Source: Prorocentrum cordatum
Taxonomy: Eukaryota; Sar; Dinophyceae; Prorocentrales; Prorocentraceae
Assembly: GCA_963575745.1 (NCBI GenBank)
Contig: CAUYUJ010014196.1
Location: 28,501-92,500 of the forward strand
DNA: 64,000 bases
Reading direction: 5' to 3'
A program made the position numbers and the translations under genes. Numbering within the stretch: the first letter of the stretch is position 1; every line of letters starts with the position of its first letter. Below the pieces are notes generated by a model. It had not been told where the DNA came from, did no database searches, and saw nothing but the letters and a program-made list of their open reading frames with translations. Positions 56,266-64,000 of this stretch are shown piece by piece.

Positions 56266-56500
56266 ATCCCACCAGCCCTCTGGGCGTCGGTGGTTTAGAG
56301 CGTTTCCTCTTCCACCCCTCCTTCTTCCCCTTCGGGGAGGGGTTTACCCCTCCCCCTACCCCCTCCCCGCTGACCTGGACAGGGGGGGCGGGGAGCGGTC
56401 AGAGCGTCCAAAACGGCCTCGCCGAGGAAGCCAAAATCATTGATTTTACTAAGGTTTTGGCCCCATTTTGGCCCCCAGAGGGGGCAGCACTAATTGAAGC
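56266..56500 (+). repeat. repeat H, copy 1
   Basis: CTAATCCCACCAGCCCTCTG, GGGCGTCGGTGG, TTTCCTCTTCCACCCC and TGACCTGGACAGGGGG match copy 2 at 57088. Confidence 0.65.
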
Positions 56501-56942
56501 TCCCCTCTTCTTTGATCGATTTCCTCCAAGATGGCCCCAAGAAGCGCCCAGGAGGCACCAAGAGGCCCCAAGATGGCCCCAAGATGGCCCCAAGAGGCCC
56601 CCAGGAGGCCCCCAAGAGAATCCCAAACGGCCCAAAGAGGCCCCCCCGAGGCACCCAAGACGCCGAAAAGCCCCTCAGGACGACCCTCTACTCGCCTGGC
56701 CGTCGTTTCTGGACGGGCTGGTGGGGATACGCGAAGCGTCTAGAATTGTGCTCGTTTGGAACTGTTCCTGGCCCCCTAGTGGCCAGGAAGAGGCCCAGGA
56801 TAGAACAATTAGAAATGGAAGGATCTTGGCCCCCCAAAAACTTTCGAATAATTAGAGACGAACAATGTGTAGTTCTAGTCGCCGGAGGGGAGGACGTCGA
56901 GGAGTCCTGCCGCGCAGCTCCAGCGACGCGCGCCCAGGGCAG

Positions 56943-57087
56943 GTCGCCGACGAGGCGGTGCTGTCCTTCCTAGAAAGCTCGCCCGCGTACGCGCTGGACA
57001 CGGTGCTGTCGAGGTCGTCCGCGACGCCCTCGCCGGTGCAGCCGCCGTCGCCGCCGCCGCCGCCCTCGATCTCTGGCATTGAGGGGG
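56943..57087 (+). CDS. putative exon of an unknown gene
   Basis: Reads VADEAVLSFLESSPAYALD, then TVLSRSSATPSPVQPPSP and a proline run, ending SISGIEGG. Third positions are nearly all G or C. Acceptor GGGCAG|GTCGCC, donor GGGG|GTAATC. The following intron would be repeat H copy 2, ending CCTCCTACAG near 57281; reading on gives a stop within six codons (ALGEK), so this could be the penultimate exon. Family not recognised; no second gene-like exon was confirmed. Confidence 0.35.
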
Positions 57088-57281
57088 GTAATCCCAGCAG
57101 CCCCTCATGGCGTGAACGGTTTGCAGAGCTTCCTCTTCCAACCTCCGGGAGGGGCTCATCCCCTTCCCCTCCCCCCTCCCCCTTGACCTGGACAGGGGAT
57201 CTCGGGTCGCTGGAGCTTCCAAGATGGCCTCGGAGACAGGAACAAGATCGCTGATTTTGAGTCGGGCCTGTCCTCCTACAG
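57088..57281 (+). repeat. repeat H, copy 2 (possible intron)
   Basis: Starts GTAATCCCAGCAGCCCC and ends CCTCCTACAG, so its ends read as a donor and an acceptor. The interior matches copy 1. Confidence 0.5.
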
Positions 57282-57454
57282 GGGCTTTGGGCGAAAAATA
57301 AAAACTCCCCCCAAACATACTCCCAAATGGCTTAAAGCCGAAAAGCTGAAGAAACAAAAACAGTCCCCCGACTATTTTCTGGACCGTTCTTGACTATACT
57401 CCTCCTGCAGAGGCACGGGCCCGCCGCAACGCGGATTCGACCAGGCCGCCGGGG

Positions 57455-57632
57455 CGGCCACGACGTCATGATCTTCTCATGACGCGACCCCCAGAGGTCC
57501 AGACCCATTCCCCAGGACCGGTTTTTCACCCCGAGTCCTTTTTGGACGCTCCCGAGGCCCGGCAAGGGCCCTCGGAGGCCGAACATAGCGGAAAGCCTCC
57601 CGTCGTGATTTTTTCATGACCCGAGGAGGTCT
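57455..57632 (+). mobile_element. element G, copy 2
   Basis: Bounded by two direct motifs, CATGATCTTCTCATGACGCG and CGTGATTTTTTCATGACCCG, 136 bp apart, with GAGGTCCAGACCCATTCCCC and GACGCTCCCGAGGCCCGG between. Confidence 0.7.
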
Positions 57633-57857
57633 GGGGCGGGATCGGGGCGCTGCGGCCCGCCTGGACCCGGAGCTGCCGCCTCCGCAGCGCCAGGTGCTCC
57701 CGGAGGCCCACGCCGGTGCTGGCGCCGCCGGTGCTGGCGGCGGCGGGCGAGGACCTCGGCGTCCGGGCGCCGCCGGCGCCGGCGCCCGCGGCGTGGCTGG
57801 GCCGGGGGGTCCTTCGCGGCCGCCGGGGGGGGGGCTACCCAGAGGTCCAACGTGTTG

Positions 57858-58018
57858 AGAAGATCAGGACGGAGGTTTTTCTGAGTTTTCGGCCGCTATA
57901 GCGGCCCTCGCCGGGCCCAGGGGCTGTCAGAAAACGACTCGGGATGACAGACCGGTCCTGGGGAGTGGGTCGAGACTTCCGGGGGCCCCGTCCTGAAAAA
58001 GTCACGGCATCGGATCTC
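57858..58018 (-). mobile_element. element G, copy 3 (inverted)
   Basis: Same family on the minus strand; recognised by AAACGACTCGGGATGACAG and CCGGTCCTGGGGAGTGGGTC. Confidence 0.65.
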
Positions 58019-58504
58019 CGGGGCCGCTGGGGGGGGCTATACCTACCAAACCACCCCCACCCAGCCCGGATTTGGCCCGAAGTGGGCCCGAGTTTCGGGT
58101 GGGGTGGGTGGGGGGGGTACGGGTGCCAGACGTTTTCTCAAAGCTCCCCGACCCCCCCCCACCACCAGAGATGGAGGGCGAGCTGAGGCTTTCGGGTTGG
58201 GCTGGGGTGGTTTGGTGGGTGGTGACGGGGGGGCGGGCACCCTGAGATCCTGGCGTCGCAGTTTTTTCGCACCAAAGGGTGTCTGTCGCCCAGCCTCGGA
58301 GCCATCACACGTGCCGATCCGACGCGGAGAAACAATGCAGCAGGAGTCTGGGGCCTGGGGCTCCGGCCGCGAATGTTCACGATGCTGCATCTTTTTGCTG
58401 GACCTCGAAGCAAGAACAAAGGAGGGGAGGAGAGGAGAAGGGGTCCCCCACCCCCTCTCGCCTTGCGAACGATCACGACAAAGGGGGGGGGCGTTCTGGG
58501 CCTC
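58019..58504. other. unassigned G-rich stretch
   Basis: G-runs and GGTGGGTGGGG-type DNA; no gene accepted. Confidence 0.35.
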
Positions 58505-58620
58505 TGGGGGCCGTCGTTGGGCCTAAAGACCGCCAGAAAACGTCTCGGGATGAGAAGCCGTTCTCCCAGGGAAGGGATCCAGACCTCTGGGGGTCCAGGC
58601 TGCGAAACAAAAATGATGCC
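58505..58620 (-). mobile_element. element G, copy 4 (inverted, partial)
   Basis: GAAAACGTCTCGGGATGAGAA, TCCCAGGGAAGGGATCCAG and ACCTCTGGGGGTCCAGGCT match the family in reverse. Confidence 0.55.
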
Positions 58621-58955
58621 GAAGCTCTGGGGAGGACAGAAGGAGGGGGGGGAGAGGAGGGGGGGTGCGGGGGAGGAGTGAGCGAGCGAGCGAGCGAGTG
58701 AGTGAGTGAGTGAGTGAGTGGATATAGGAGGGGGATGAGGAGGACACGCGAGTCAGATGACTTCGCCGAGACTGCGTGGAAGCCGCGATGCAAGGAGGAC
58801 GTGGCTGCCTCAGCCGCGCTTCATGCCGCCGCTTAGGGGATCCCTGTAGTGCGCGGGTGACAGCAGTGCGGCAGTGAACAAATCTCAGGTGCCCCACTGC
58901 GCAGGAGGGGCGAGGGCCGTTCCACTCCCTCGTCCTGCTCCTATTCATTTCCCCC

Positions 58956-59134
58956 CTTCTCCTCCTCCTCCTCCTCCTCCTCCTCCTCCTCCTCCTCCTC
59001 CTCCATTCCTCCCTTCCTCCCTTCCTCCCGTCCTCCCTTCCTCCCTTCCTCCTCCTCCCTTCCTCCCTTCCTCCCTTCCTCCCTTCCTCCCTTCCTCCCT
59101 TCCTCCCTTCCTCCCTTCCTCCTCCTCCTCCTCC
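58956..59134 (+). repeat. (CTC)n followed by (CTTC)n
   Basis: CTCCTC to about 59003, then CCTCCCTTCCTCC units to about 59120. No gene. Confidence 0.9.
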
Positions 59135-59887
59135 TGCTCCCTGACGTCCTCCGCCTCCTGCTCCTCAACGTCCTTGTCCTGCTCGTCGTCTCCGTCTGCA
59201 GGGTCGGCGGCACCGGCCGTAAGGCCTTCGCAATCTCAGGTGCGCCCCACTGCGCAGGAGGGGCGAGGGCCGTCGATTCTTTCCTCGTGCCCGACGCCCG
59301 CGCTCCGCCAGCCGGCTGACCCCCCCTGGCGGGGGGGGGGAGCGGCAGCTGGGCCTGGGCCGCGCCCGCGCCCGGGCTCCCCGAGCTGGATCTCTGCAGC
59401 CGCGCGCCGCTCGCGCGCGCCCCGGCCGATGATCCTCGGAGCGTGTCCACCGAGGCCCTGGAAGGCGACGCGGGTGGTGTCACGAGGGCCGCCCGCTGTC
59501 GGCGGAGCTCCCTGGGGCAAGCACACCCTGGGCGGAGGCGCGCCCTGGGGATCATCGGCCCTGGCCCTGGGGAGCAGTCGGAGAAGAGCGCACGAAGCGG
59601 CACCTCTCCTCCCCTCCTCTTGAGCAGGGACCGACCGTCCCGGCATTCCTGTAGGCCTACCACGACATGTTCTTAGAACCCAAAAATGTTCGAAAAACAA
59701 CGACAAGGTTCTTAGACCAAAAACCCTAGGTGTTCAAACACGAGGGTCTCAGCCAGAAATGTTCCAAGAACACTGCGTGCACACCACAAGAGTCTCTCAG
59801 AACACTCTCTGGTAGGCCCATAGGCGAGCTAGGACGCTTCGCCACTGCGTGATCCTCTCCTCCTCCGCTGCCTCCCCAGACATGCGA
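59135..59887. other. unassigned stretch with a duplicated block
   Basis: CTCAGGTGCNCCACTGCGCAG with GGAGGGGCGAGGGCCGT occurs at about 58884 and again at about 59233. The rest is unrecognised. Confidence 0.4.
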
Positions 59888-60062
59888 CGTTCTGATTTTT
59901 TCAGGACGGCGTCCCTTGAAGTCCCGACCCTTTCCCTGGGACCGGCTGTTCATCCTGAGTCGTTTTTTGACGGTCCCGAGGCCCGGCGAGGGCCCTCCCG
60001 GGGCCGAAAATAGCCAAAAACCTCCCGTCCTGATTTTTTTACGACGCGAGCATGTCTGGGTC
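59888..60062 (+). mobile_element. element G, copy 5
   Basis: Bounded by CTGATTTTTTCAGGACGGCG and CCTGATTTTTTTACGACGCG; interior GAGTCGTTTTTTGACGGTCCC. Confidence 0.65.
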
Positions 60063-60231
60063 GGACCCTCTCGTCGGTCCTGGGGGGTCTTCGCGGCTTC
60101 CGGGCCGCTCTCCCGCAGGCTGCGCCTCGCCGAGAGCGTTCCGGGGAAGCCCGCGGAGACCCGCGAGGCGCCCCGGAGGCCAAGCCTCCTGTCGCCGGCG
60201 GGCTCGTGCCGGGACGTCGGCGCTGGCCCCC

Positions 60232-60611
60232 TCCACCTCCTCCTCCTGCTCCTCCTCCTCATCTTCTTCCTCCTCCTCCTCCTCCTCATCTTCTTCCTCC
60301 TCTTCTTCTTCCTCCTCCTCCTCCTCCTCCTCCTCCTCCTCCTCCACCTCCTCCTCCTCCTCCTCCTCTCATCTTCTTCTCCTCTCCTCCTCCTCCCTCC
60401 CTCCTCCTCATCTTCTTCCTCCTCCTCCTCCTCCTCCTCCTCCTCCTCCTCTGCTCCTCCTCCTCCTCCTCCTCCTGCTCCTGCTCCTCCTCCTCCTCCT
60501 CCTCCTCCTCCTCCTCCTCCTCCTCGTGTGACGACGGCGGTGACGGCGGAGGACGGAGACGACCTCCTCCTCCTCCTCCTCCTCCTCCTCCTCCTCCTCC
60601 TCCTCCTCCTT
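60232..60611 (+). repeat. (CTC)n / (CTTCTTC)n microsatellite
   Basis: CTCCTC with CATCTTCTTC interruptions and a short GACGACGGCGGTGACGG gap at about 60529. Low-complexity open frames here are artefacts. Confidence 0.9.
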
Positions 60612-60767
60612 GGTGTGATGGCTCAGCCTGGAGCGATCTCGGCTCTCCGACAGAGCGCGGGTCGCTTCCTGTCGGCCGGTGCTGGGCCGCTGGCGGCGCT
60701 CAAAACATTGAACGCCCGCGCTCGGGGTCGTCGCCGGCACGGCGCGAAGCTGCCTACCCAGACCCCC

Positions 60768-60946
60768 GACGTCATGATTTTTTCATGACGCGACGCCCAG
60801 AGGTCCAGACCCATTCCCCGGGACCGGTTTTTCGTCCTGAGTCGTTTTTTGACGCTCCCGAGGCCCGGTGAGGGCCCCTGGAGGCCGAAAATAGCGAAAA
60901 ACCTCCCGTCGTGATTTTTTCACGACTCGAGGAGGTCTGCCTAGGA
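60768..60946 (+). mobile_element. element G, copy 6
   Basis: Bounded by CATGATTTTTTCATGACGCG and CGTGATTTTTTCACGACTCG, 138 bp apart; the interior is nearly identical to copy 2. Confidence 0.7.
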
Positions 60947-61183
60947 GGGCCGTTGAGACGGCCCTCCCGCCCGGCCCAGACCTGCTCAAACTCGGCCCCC
61001 CGGAGCACTCCGGGCTTCCTTCCGCCACGTGCTTGCGGGGGCGGGTGCCGCCGCGGCGACGAGGAGCCTCTGCAGGAGGCCCAACAAGCACGGACAAGCA
61101 GCAGGCCCGCTGTCTTGACCGACCCTCCTCCGACTGTCGCGCCCGGCCGGAAAGCCGTGCCGGTCTCCGCTGCAGCCGCGCGC

Positions 61184-63312
61184 TCAGTAGCGGTGCATGC
61201 AGGTGGCGCGCCTCAGGTCGTAGTACTGCGGCATGCCGTGGAGTGGCCCGAGCCCGGTCGCCGCGACCTCGTTGTCGTTGAGGTACTTCCACGCCACGCG
61301 CTTGACGTCCTCGGCGTCGACCGCCTCGATGCGGAGGAACATCTCCGCCAGGGGGATGCTGCGGCCGTAGGCCAGGATCTCCTTGCCCAGGTTGGCGCAC
61401 GCCGACTCCGTGGAGTTCGTGGCGCTGCAGAGCGCGTTCTTCAGCTCGCGCTGGCCGCGCGCGACCTCCTCCTCGGTGACGCTGAAGGACAGCAGGTTCA
61501 TGCCGAACATGAGCTCGCCCACAGCGTGTTCCACGGCAACCTCGTCGCACTCGACGTAGAAGCCGAACATGCCCGTGTCCTTGTAGAAGTGGGCGAAGGC
61601 CTCGAACTCGTTCGCACAGCCGACCTGCATCTTGTTGGCCACGGCATTCACCACCCGGTTGCCCGAGATATTGCCTGGCACCAACCCCGCGTTCTTCTTG
61701 TAGCTGCCGATGATCGACGCCATGACCATGAACGTGACCGCGTCGGGGCTCCTCCAGGGGACGCTCTCCCAGCCCACGCCGATGTAGGCCGTCGGGCCCA
61801 TCTCGTCGTTGCGGTAGAGGAGCTCGGCCCCGCAGAAGTACGGCTTCGTGGTGGCCTTGGCCGGCGTGGAGCATGCCTTCATGCCCCCGAATGCCTCCGT
61901 CACCTTCAAAGGGCAGCAAAGCCACCTCCAGAATCAGCACCCCGACAAGCGAAGCGGTTCCTAGTAAACGCATCCAGGGAACGAATCGAACAAGAGAGCA
62001 GGGCTGCTTTGTAAACGCCCAGGGCCGTTCTGGCAAACGCCAATTATCGGTGTCGGGGTGGCTTTTCCTCCCTTGAACCTTGGCCACCATGTCGGCGTGC
62101 TTCACGCCGCCAGTGGCGCAAATGACCGTCTTGTCCGCGGTCCAGTTCTGCTGGACGTACGAGCCCACGTGCGCCGGCTTCAGCGCCTCCACGCCGTCGT
62201 AGGGGCCGATGGTGGAGAAGCCGAGCGAGTAGTCGCGGAACGCGCAGGTGTGGAGCCTGTCGTCGATGACGGCGCGCGCGGACTCCGACCCCTCCTCGAG
62301 GCCGCGCAGGATCCCCGCCATCTGCTTGTCCAGGTTGCCCACCGCCGGCGCCGTCACGAGGTCGGCGAGGATGCCGACGCTCTGCTGCACGTCCTCGGGG
62401 GAGCCCAGGATCGAGTCGACACATCGGATCGGCGATCGAAAGGAGTCGGATCGGCGGAAGTCGGCAGCCGAGTCGGGAAAAGTCGAATCGGCGGACATCG
62501 GCAGACTAAGATGCGTCCAATAAGGAATCGGAGCCCAGATCGGAATCCCAAGTCGAATCGAATCGGAATCAGAAGCCCTCGAAATCAAATCGAATCAGAT
62601 CGGAGGAATCGAAATGAGCCCTGCGTCCTTGCCGAAGCACGACATGGTCAGGGACGACTGCTCGCGCCCGAAGCTGGTGCTCAGCGTCGCGCCCATGCCC
62701 TCGATCTCACTCTCGAGGGCGGAGGCGGGCCTGGCCATCGCTCGGACGTCCATTCCCTGTGTTTTGTTCGGTTTCGCGCGTGGCTTTCTCGCCGAATGAT
62801 CAAGGATGCTCCTCGATGGTCCTCGCCGGCGAAAAAATGCACACGTCCGAGCGATGCCAAGGGGGCCTCTTTGTGGTGCCGGTCAGCGTCAGCTGCTCGA
62901 GGAGGTGCGTGGCGCCGACGGTGTCCTTGGTCTCGTCGCGCACGCCCGCGTCCAGGAAGACCCCCACGCTGGCCAGCTCTCCGAAGCCCTCCTCTTCGGA
63001 GGAAGCAGACTAGCATAAAAACATTCACCCTCGGAGCTCCGCGCGCTTTTCTCGGATCGGCGCTGGAGACGCCGCCGGGGGGGCCCCAACGCCGATCCTG
63101 GAGATCCGCGCGGAACTCCGATGGATCATGATCACGCCTGCCGTGCTCTCGTCTTCGAGGCAGCCCTCCTTGGTGACAACGCGCACGCCGTTGGGCAGGG
63201 TGGTGGACAGGGCTGGGGCCTGGTTCCACACCATGGGCTCGGAGAGCACCTGGGTCATGGCCGACCGGCATAGGCGGGGCCGGCATCGGCTGCTGATCGC
63301 CCGCAGCATCAT
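61184..63312 (-). CDS. PMPCB: mitochondrial processing peptidase, beta-type subunit (M16 family), five exons, 468 aa
   Basis: In mitochondria the alpha/beta peptidase removes presequences; related core proteins sit in complex III. Exons: 63312-63169, 62991-62867, 62730-62628, 62393-62079 and 61903-61184. All phases fit and give 468 residues, normal for the family. The Arg/Ser-rich, acid-free N-terminus (MMLRAISSRCRPRLCRS) looks like a mitochondrial presequence. Family landmarks: TTLPNGVRVVTK (37-48), LASVGVFLDAG, THLLEQLTLTGT (76-87), SFGREQSS, DVQQSVGILADL, and C-terminal GKEILAYGRSIPLAE with GLGPLHGMPQYYDLRRA. The zinc motif HxxEH reads H77-L-L-E80-Q81, and the distal [IL]RE glutamate aligns with Gly155, so catalysis may be lost and a core-I role is possible. 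Introns have donors GA, GC, GA and GT. An SL relic lies 86 nt upstream of the ATG. A second ATG follows directly. Confidence 0.9.
61904..62078 (-). mobile_element. element D = intron 4 of the peptidase gene
   Basis: 175 bp, GT-AG. The ends are inverted: TTCAAGGGAGGAAAAGCCACC at the left and (reverse complement) TTCAAAGGGCAGCAAAGCCAC at the right. Flanks AAGG and GGTG allow a 2-bp duplication. Splicing AAG|GTTCAA...TTGAAG|GTGACG restores an uninterrupted reading frame. Confidence 0.8.
62394..62627 (-). other. intron 3 of the peptidase gene (GA-AG)
   Basis: 234 bp. Junctions GGCAAG|GACGCA and CCCGAG|GACGTG share AGGACG. The join gives GKDVQQSVGILADL, which fits the family exactly. The interior is rich in GATTCG/TCGGA words; no inverted ends seen. 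Confidence 0.75.
62731..62866 (-). mobile_element. element B, copy 4 = intron 2 of the peptidase gene
   Basis: 136 bp, GC-AG. The element, with inverted ends GGCATCGCTCGGACGT and ACGTCCGAGCGATGGCC, takes up nearly all of the intron. AGGCCC occurs on both sides. Splicing AG|GCCCCC...CCAG|GCCCGCC gives GTTKRPASALESEIEGMG in frame. Confidence 0.85.
62992..63168 (-). other. intron 1 of the peptidase gene (GA-AG)
   Basis: 177 bp. Junctions ACCAAG|GAGGGCT and GAAGAG|GAGGGCT share the 8-bp GGAGGGCT region. The join reads VRVVTKEGFGELASVGVF, as in homologues. Element C copy 4 lies in the middle. Confidence 0.75.
63031..63121. mobile_element. element C, copy 4, inside intron 1
   Basis: 91 bp with ~34-bp inverted arms: TCGGAGCTCCGCGCG against TCGGAGTTCCGCGCG, with GGATCGGCGYT at the inner end of each arm. 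Almost the whole element can pair. Confidence 0.8.
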
Positions 63313-63398
63313 GTCCTGCTGCGAGCCTCGTAGGCTGTGGGGAGTTGCTGTTTGATGGTGGTGGCTCGCGCCCCGCTCCGGTGGGGCGCAGGGGCACC

Positions 63399-63419
63399 CT
63401 TGAGCCAAAATGGCTGCGG
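63399..63419 (-). other. spliced-leader relic upstream of the peptidase gene
   Basis: Twenty of the 21 fixed SL bases match (one T-to-C change near the 5' end; 3' part CCATTTTGGCTCAAG intact). It is oriented with the gene, and 86 nt of leader follow before the ATG at 63312. Confidence 0.9.
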
Positions 63420-63587
63420 GAGCAGATCTCTGAGATCTGCGCGTTGTGTTTTTGCCACAACGGGCGTTCCCGCCAGGTTTCGGGCCCTGGGACCCTCTCA
63501 CATATAGCCAGCTCGAAGACGTTCGGAGAGTGCCGCAGAAGGATGGGGTCTAGGGTCTAGGGCTCCGGTCCACATTGTGCGAGATGC

Positions 63588-63722
63588 CGCACTTTTTCAA
63601 CAACGTCGGATCTCGAGATTGCTAGATCTCCGGTTGCTTGGATTTTTCAGCGCTGGGCCCCCGGAAATCCCGACCCTGTCCCCAGGGTTGGATCTTCGTC
63701 CTGAGCTCGAGAACTATGAACA
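63588..63722 (+). mobile_element. element G, copy 7 (partial)
   Basis: TTGGATTTTTCAGCGCTGGG, GGAAATCCCGACCCTGTCCC and TCGTCCTGAGCTCGAGAAC match the first half of the family. Confidence 0.5.
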
Positions 63723-64000
63723 CCTGATCGGACAAGAACGGGAAGCGCCGCTGTAGTCTAATGGGCGTATTGGGCGAAGAAGAAATGGAAGGCGAGGACA
63801 ACGAGGAGTCGACGACGCGGACGACGTGGCGCATGTGAGGATAGCGAGGAGGAGCAGGAGGACAACGAGGAGGGAGAGAAGCACCAAGGACGAGGACGAA
63901 GAGAACGAGGGCGAGTACGAGGAGGAACGCGGAGGGCGTCCTGAGCTCGAAAGCTGTGTGCATCCGCAGCCTCCGAATCGGTCCTGCGGCCAGGTGCTGG
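63723..64000. other. unassigned stretch to the window end
   Basis: GA-rich sequence (GAGGA, GACGAGGA) with no recognised gene. Confidence 0.35.

Noticed and set aside
60640-60780. Possible plus-strand exon after (CTC)n
   Set aside because: Codon bias is weaker and the segment runs into element G; support is too thin.
62401-62621. GGGCTC repeats as the junctions of intron 3
   Set aside because: Splicing there breaks the reading frame; AGGACG junctions 5-13 bp away restore the family sequence.

Overview
This window looks like nuclear DNA of a core dinoflagellate. The main evidence is a perfect copy of the 22-nt dinoflagellate trans-splicing spliced leader (SL) at 36367-36388 and a one-mismatch SL relic at 63399-63419, both on the minus strand. 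Supporting signs are GC-rich genes with G/C at third codon positions, introns with GT, GC and GA donors, a Helitron and LINEs of the type common in these genomes, and a very large load of satellites, microsatellites and small inverted-repeat elements. The species cannot be named from the sequence.

Layout. 1-5144: decayed Helitron Rep/helicase gene (minus). 5.1-7.5 kb: simple repeats and two copies of a 180-bp TA-flanked element. 7.59-10.64 kb: about 30 copies of a 101-102-bp satellite. 10.6-15.2 kb: GATACG-rich DNA, G-rich repeats and an 89-bp satellite. 15.7-17.5 kb: last two exons of an unknown charged protein (minus), then 0.9 kb of TGTA/TGCA repeat. 18.4-24.9 kb: dense small elements and a 1.2-kb palindrome. 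25.5-36.7 kb: exons of an unknown gene (minus) apparently split by nested (TCC)n microsatellites that carry a 5'-truncated LINE (26.6-29.2 kb) and a full-length, open LINE (29.3-36.4 kb) that begins exactly with the SL. 38.5-43.1 kb: three diverged copies of a ~1.4-1.6-kb tandem unit. 44.8-45.3 kb: last two exons of another unknown gene. 45.5-49 kb: long degenerate (GTA)n. 49-56 kb: nested satellites with two direct ~1.2-kb copies around a zinc-finger-like open frame. 56-61 kb: more small elements. 61.2-63.3 kb: a complete five-exon mitochondrial processing peptidase beta-type (M16) gene preceded by the SL relic.

How the parts relate. The clearest biology is the link between reverse transcription, trans-splicing and intron gain. 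The peptidase gene appears to descend from a processed, SL-bearing mRNA copied back into the genome, yet it now has four introns. Each intron is bounded by short direct repeats, and at least two are essentially inverted-repeat elements that splice out cleanly, so they look like introners. The full-length LINE carries the SL at its 5' end, so it too seems to have moved as a trans-spliced mRNA, and it sits in a (TCC)n tract, as does the older LINE fragment beside it.

Limits. Gene models rest on reading frame, codon bias, splice-site and homology reasoning by eye; no transcript or database search was available. No tRNA, rRNA, CRISPR array or prokaryotic signal was recognised. Between the listed features the sequence is mostly unrecognised GC-rich or low-complexity DNA.
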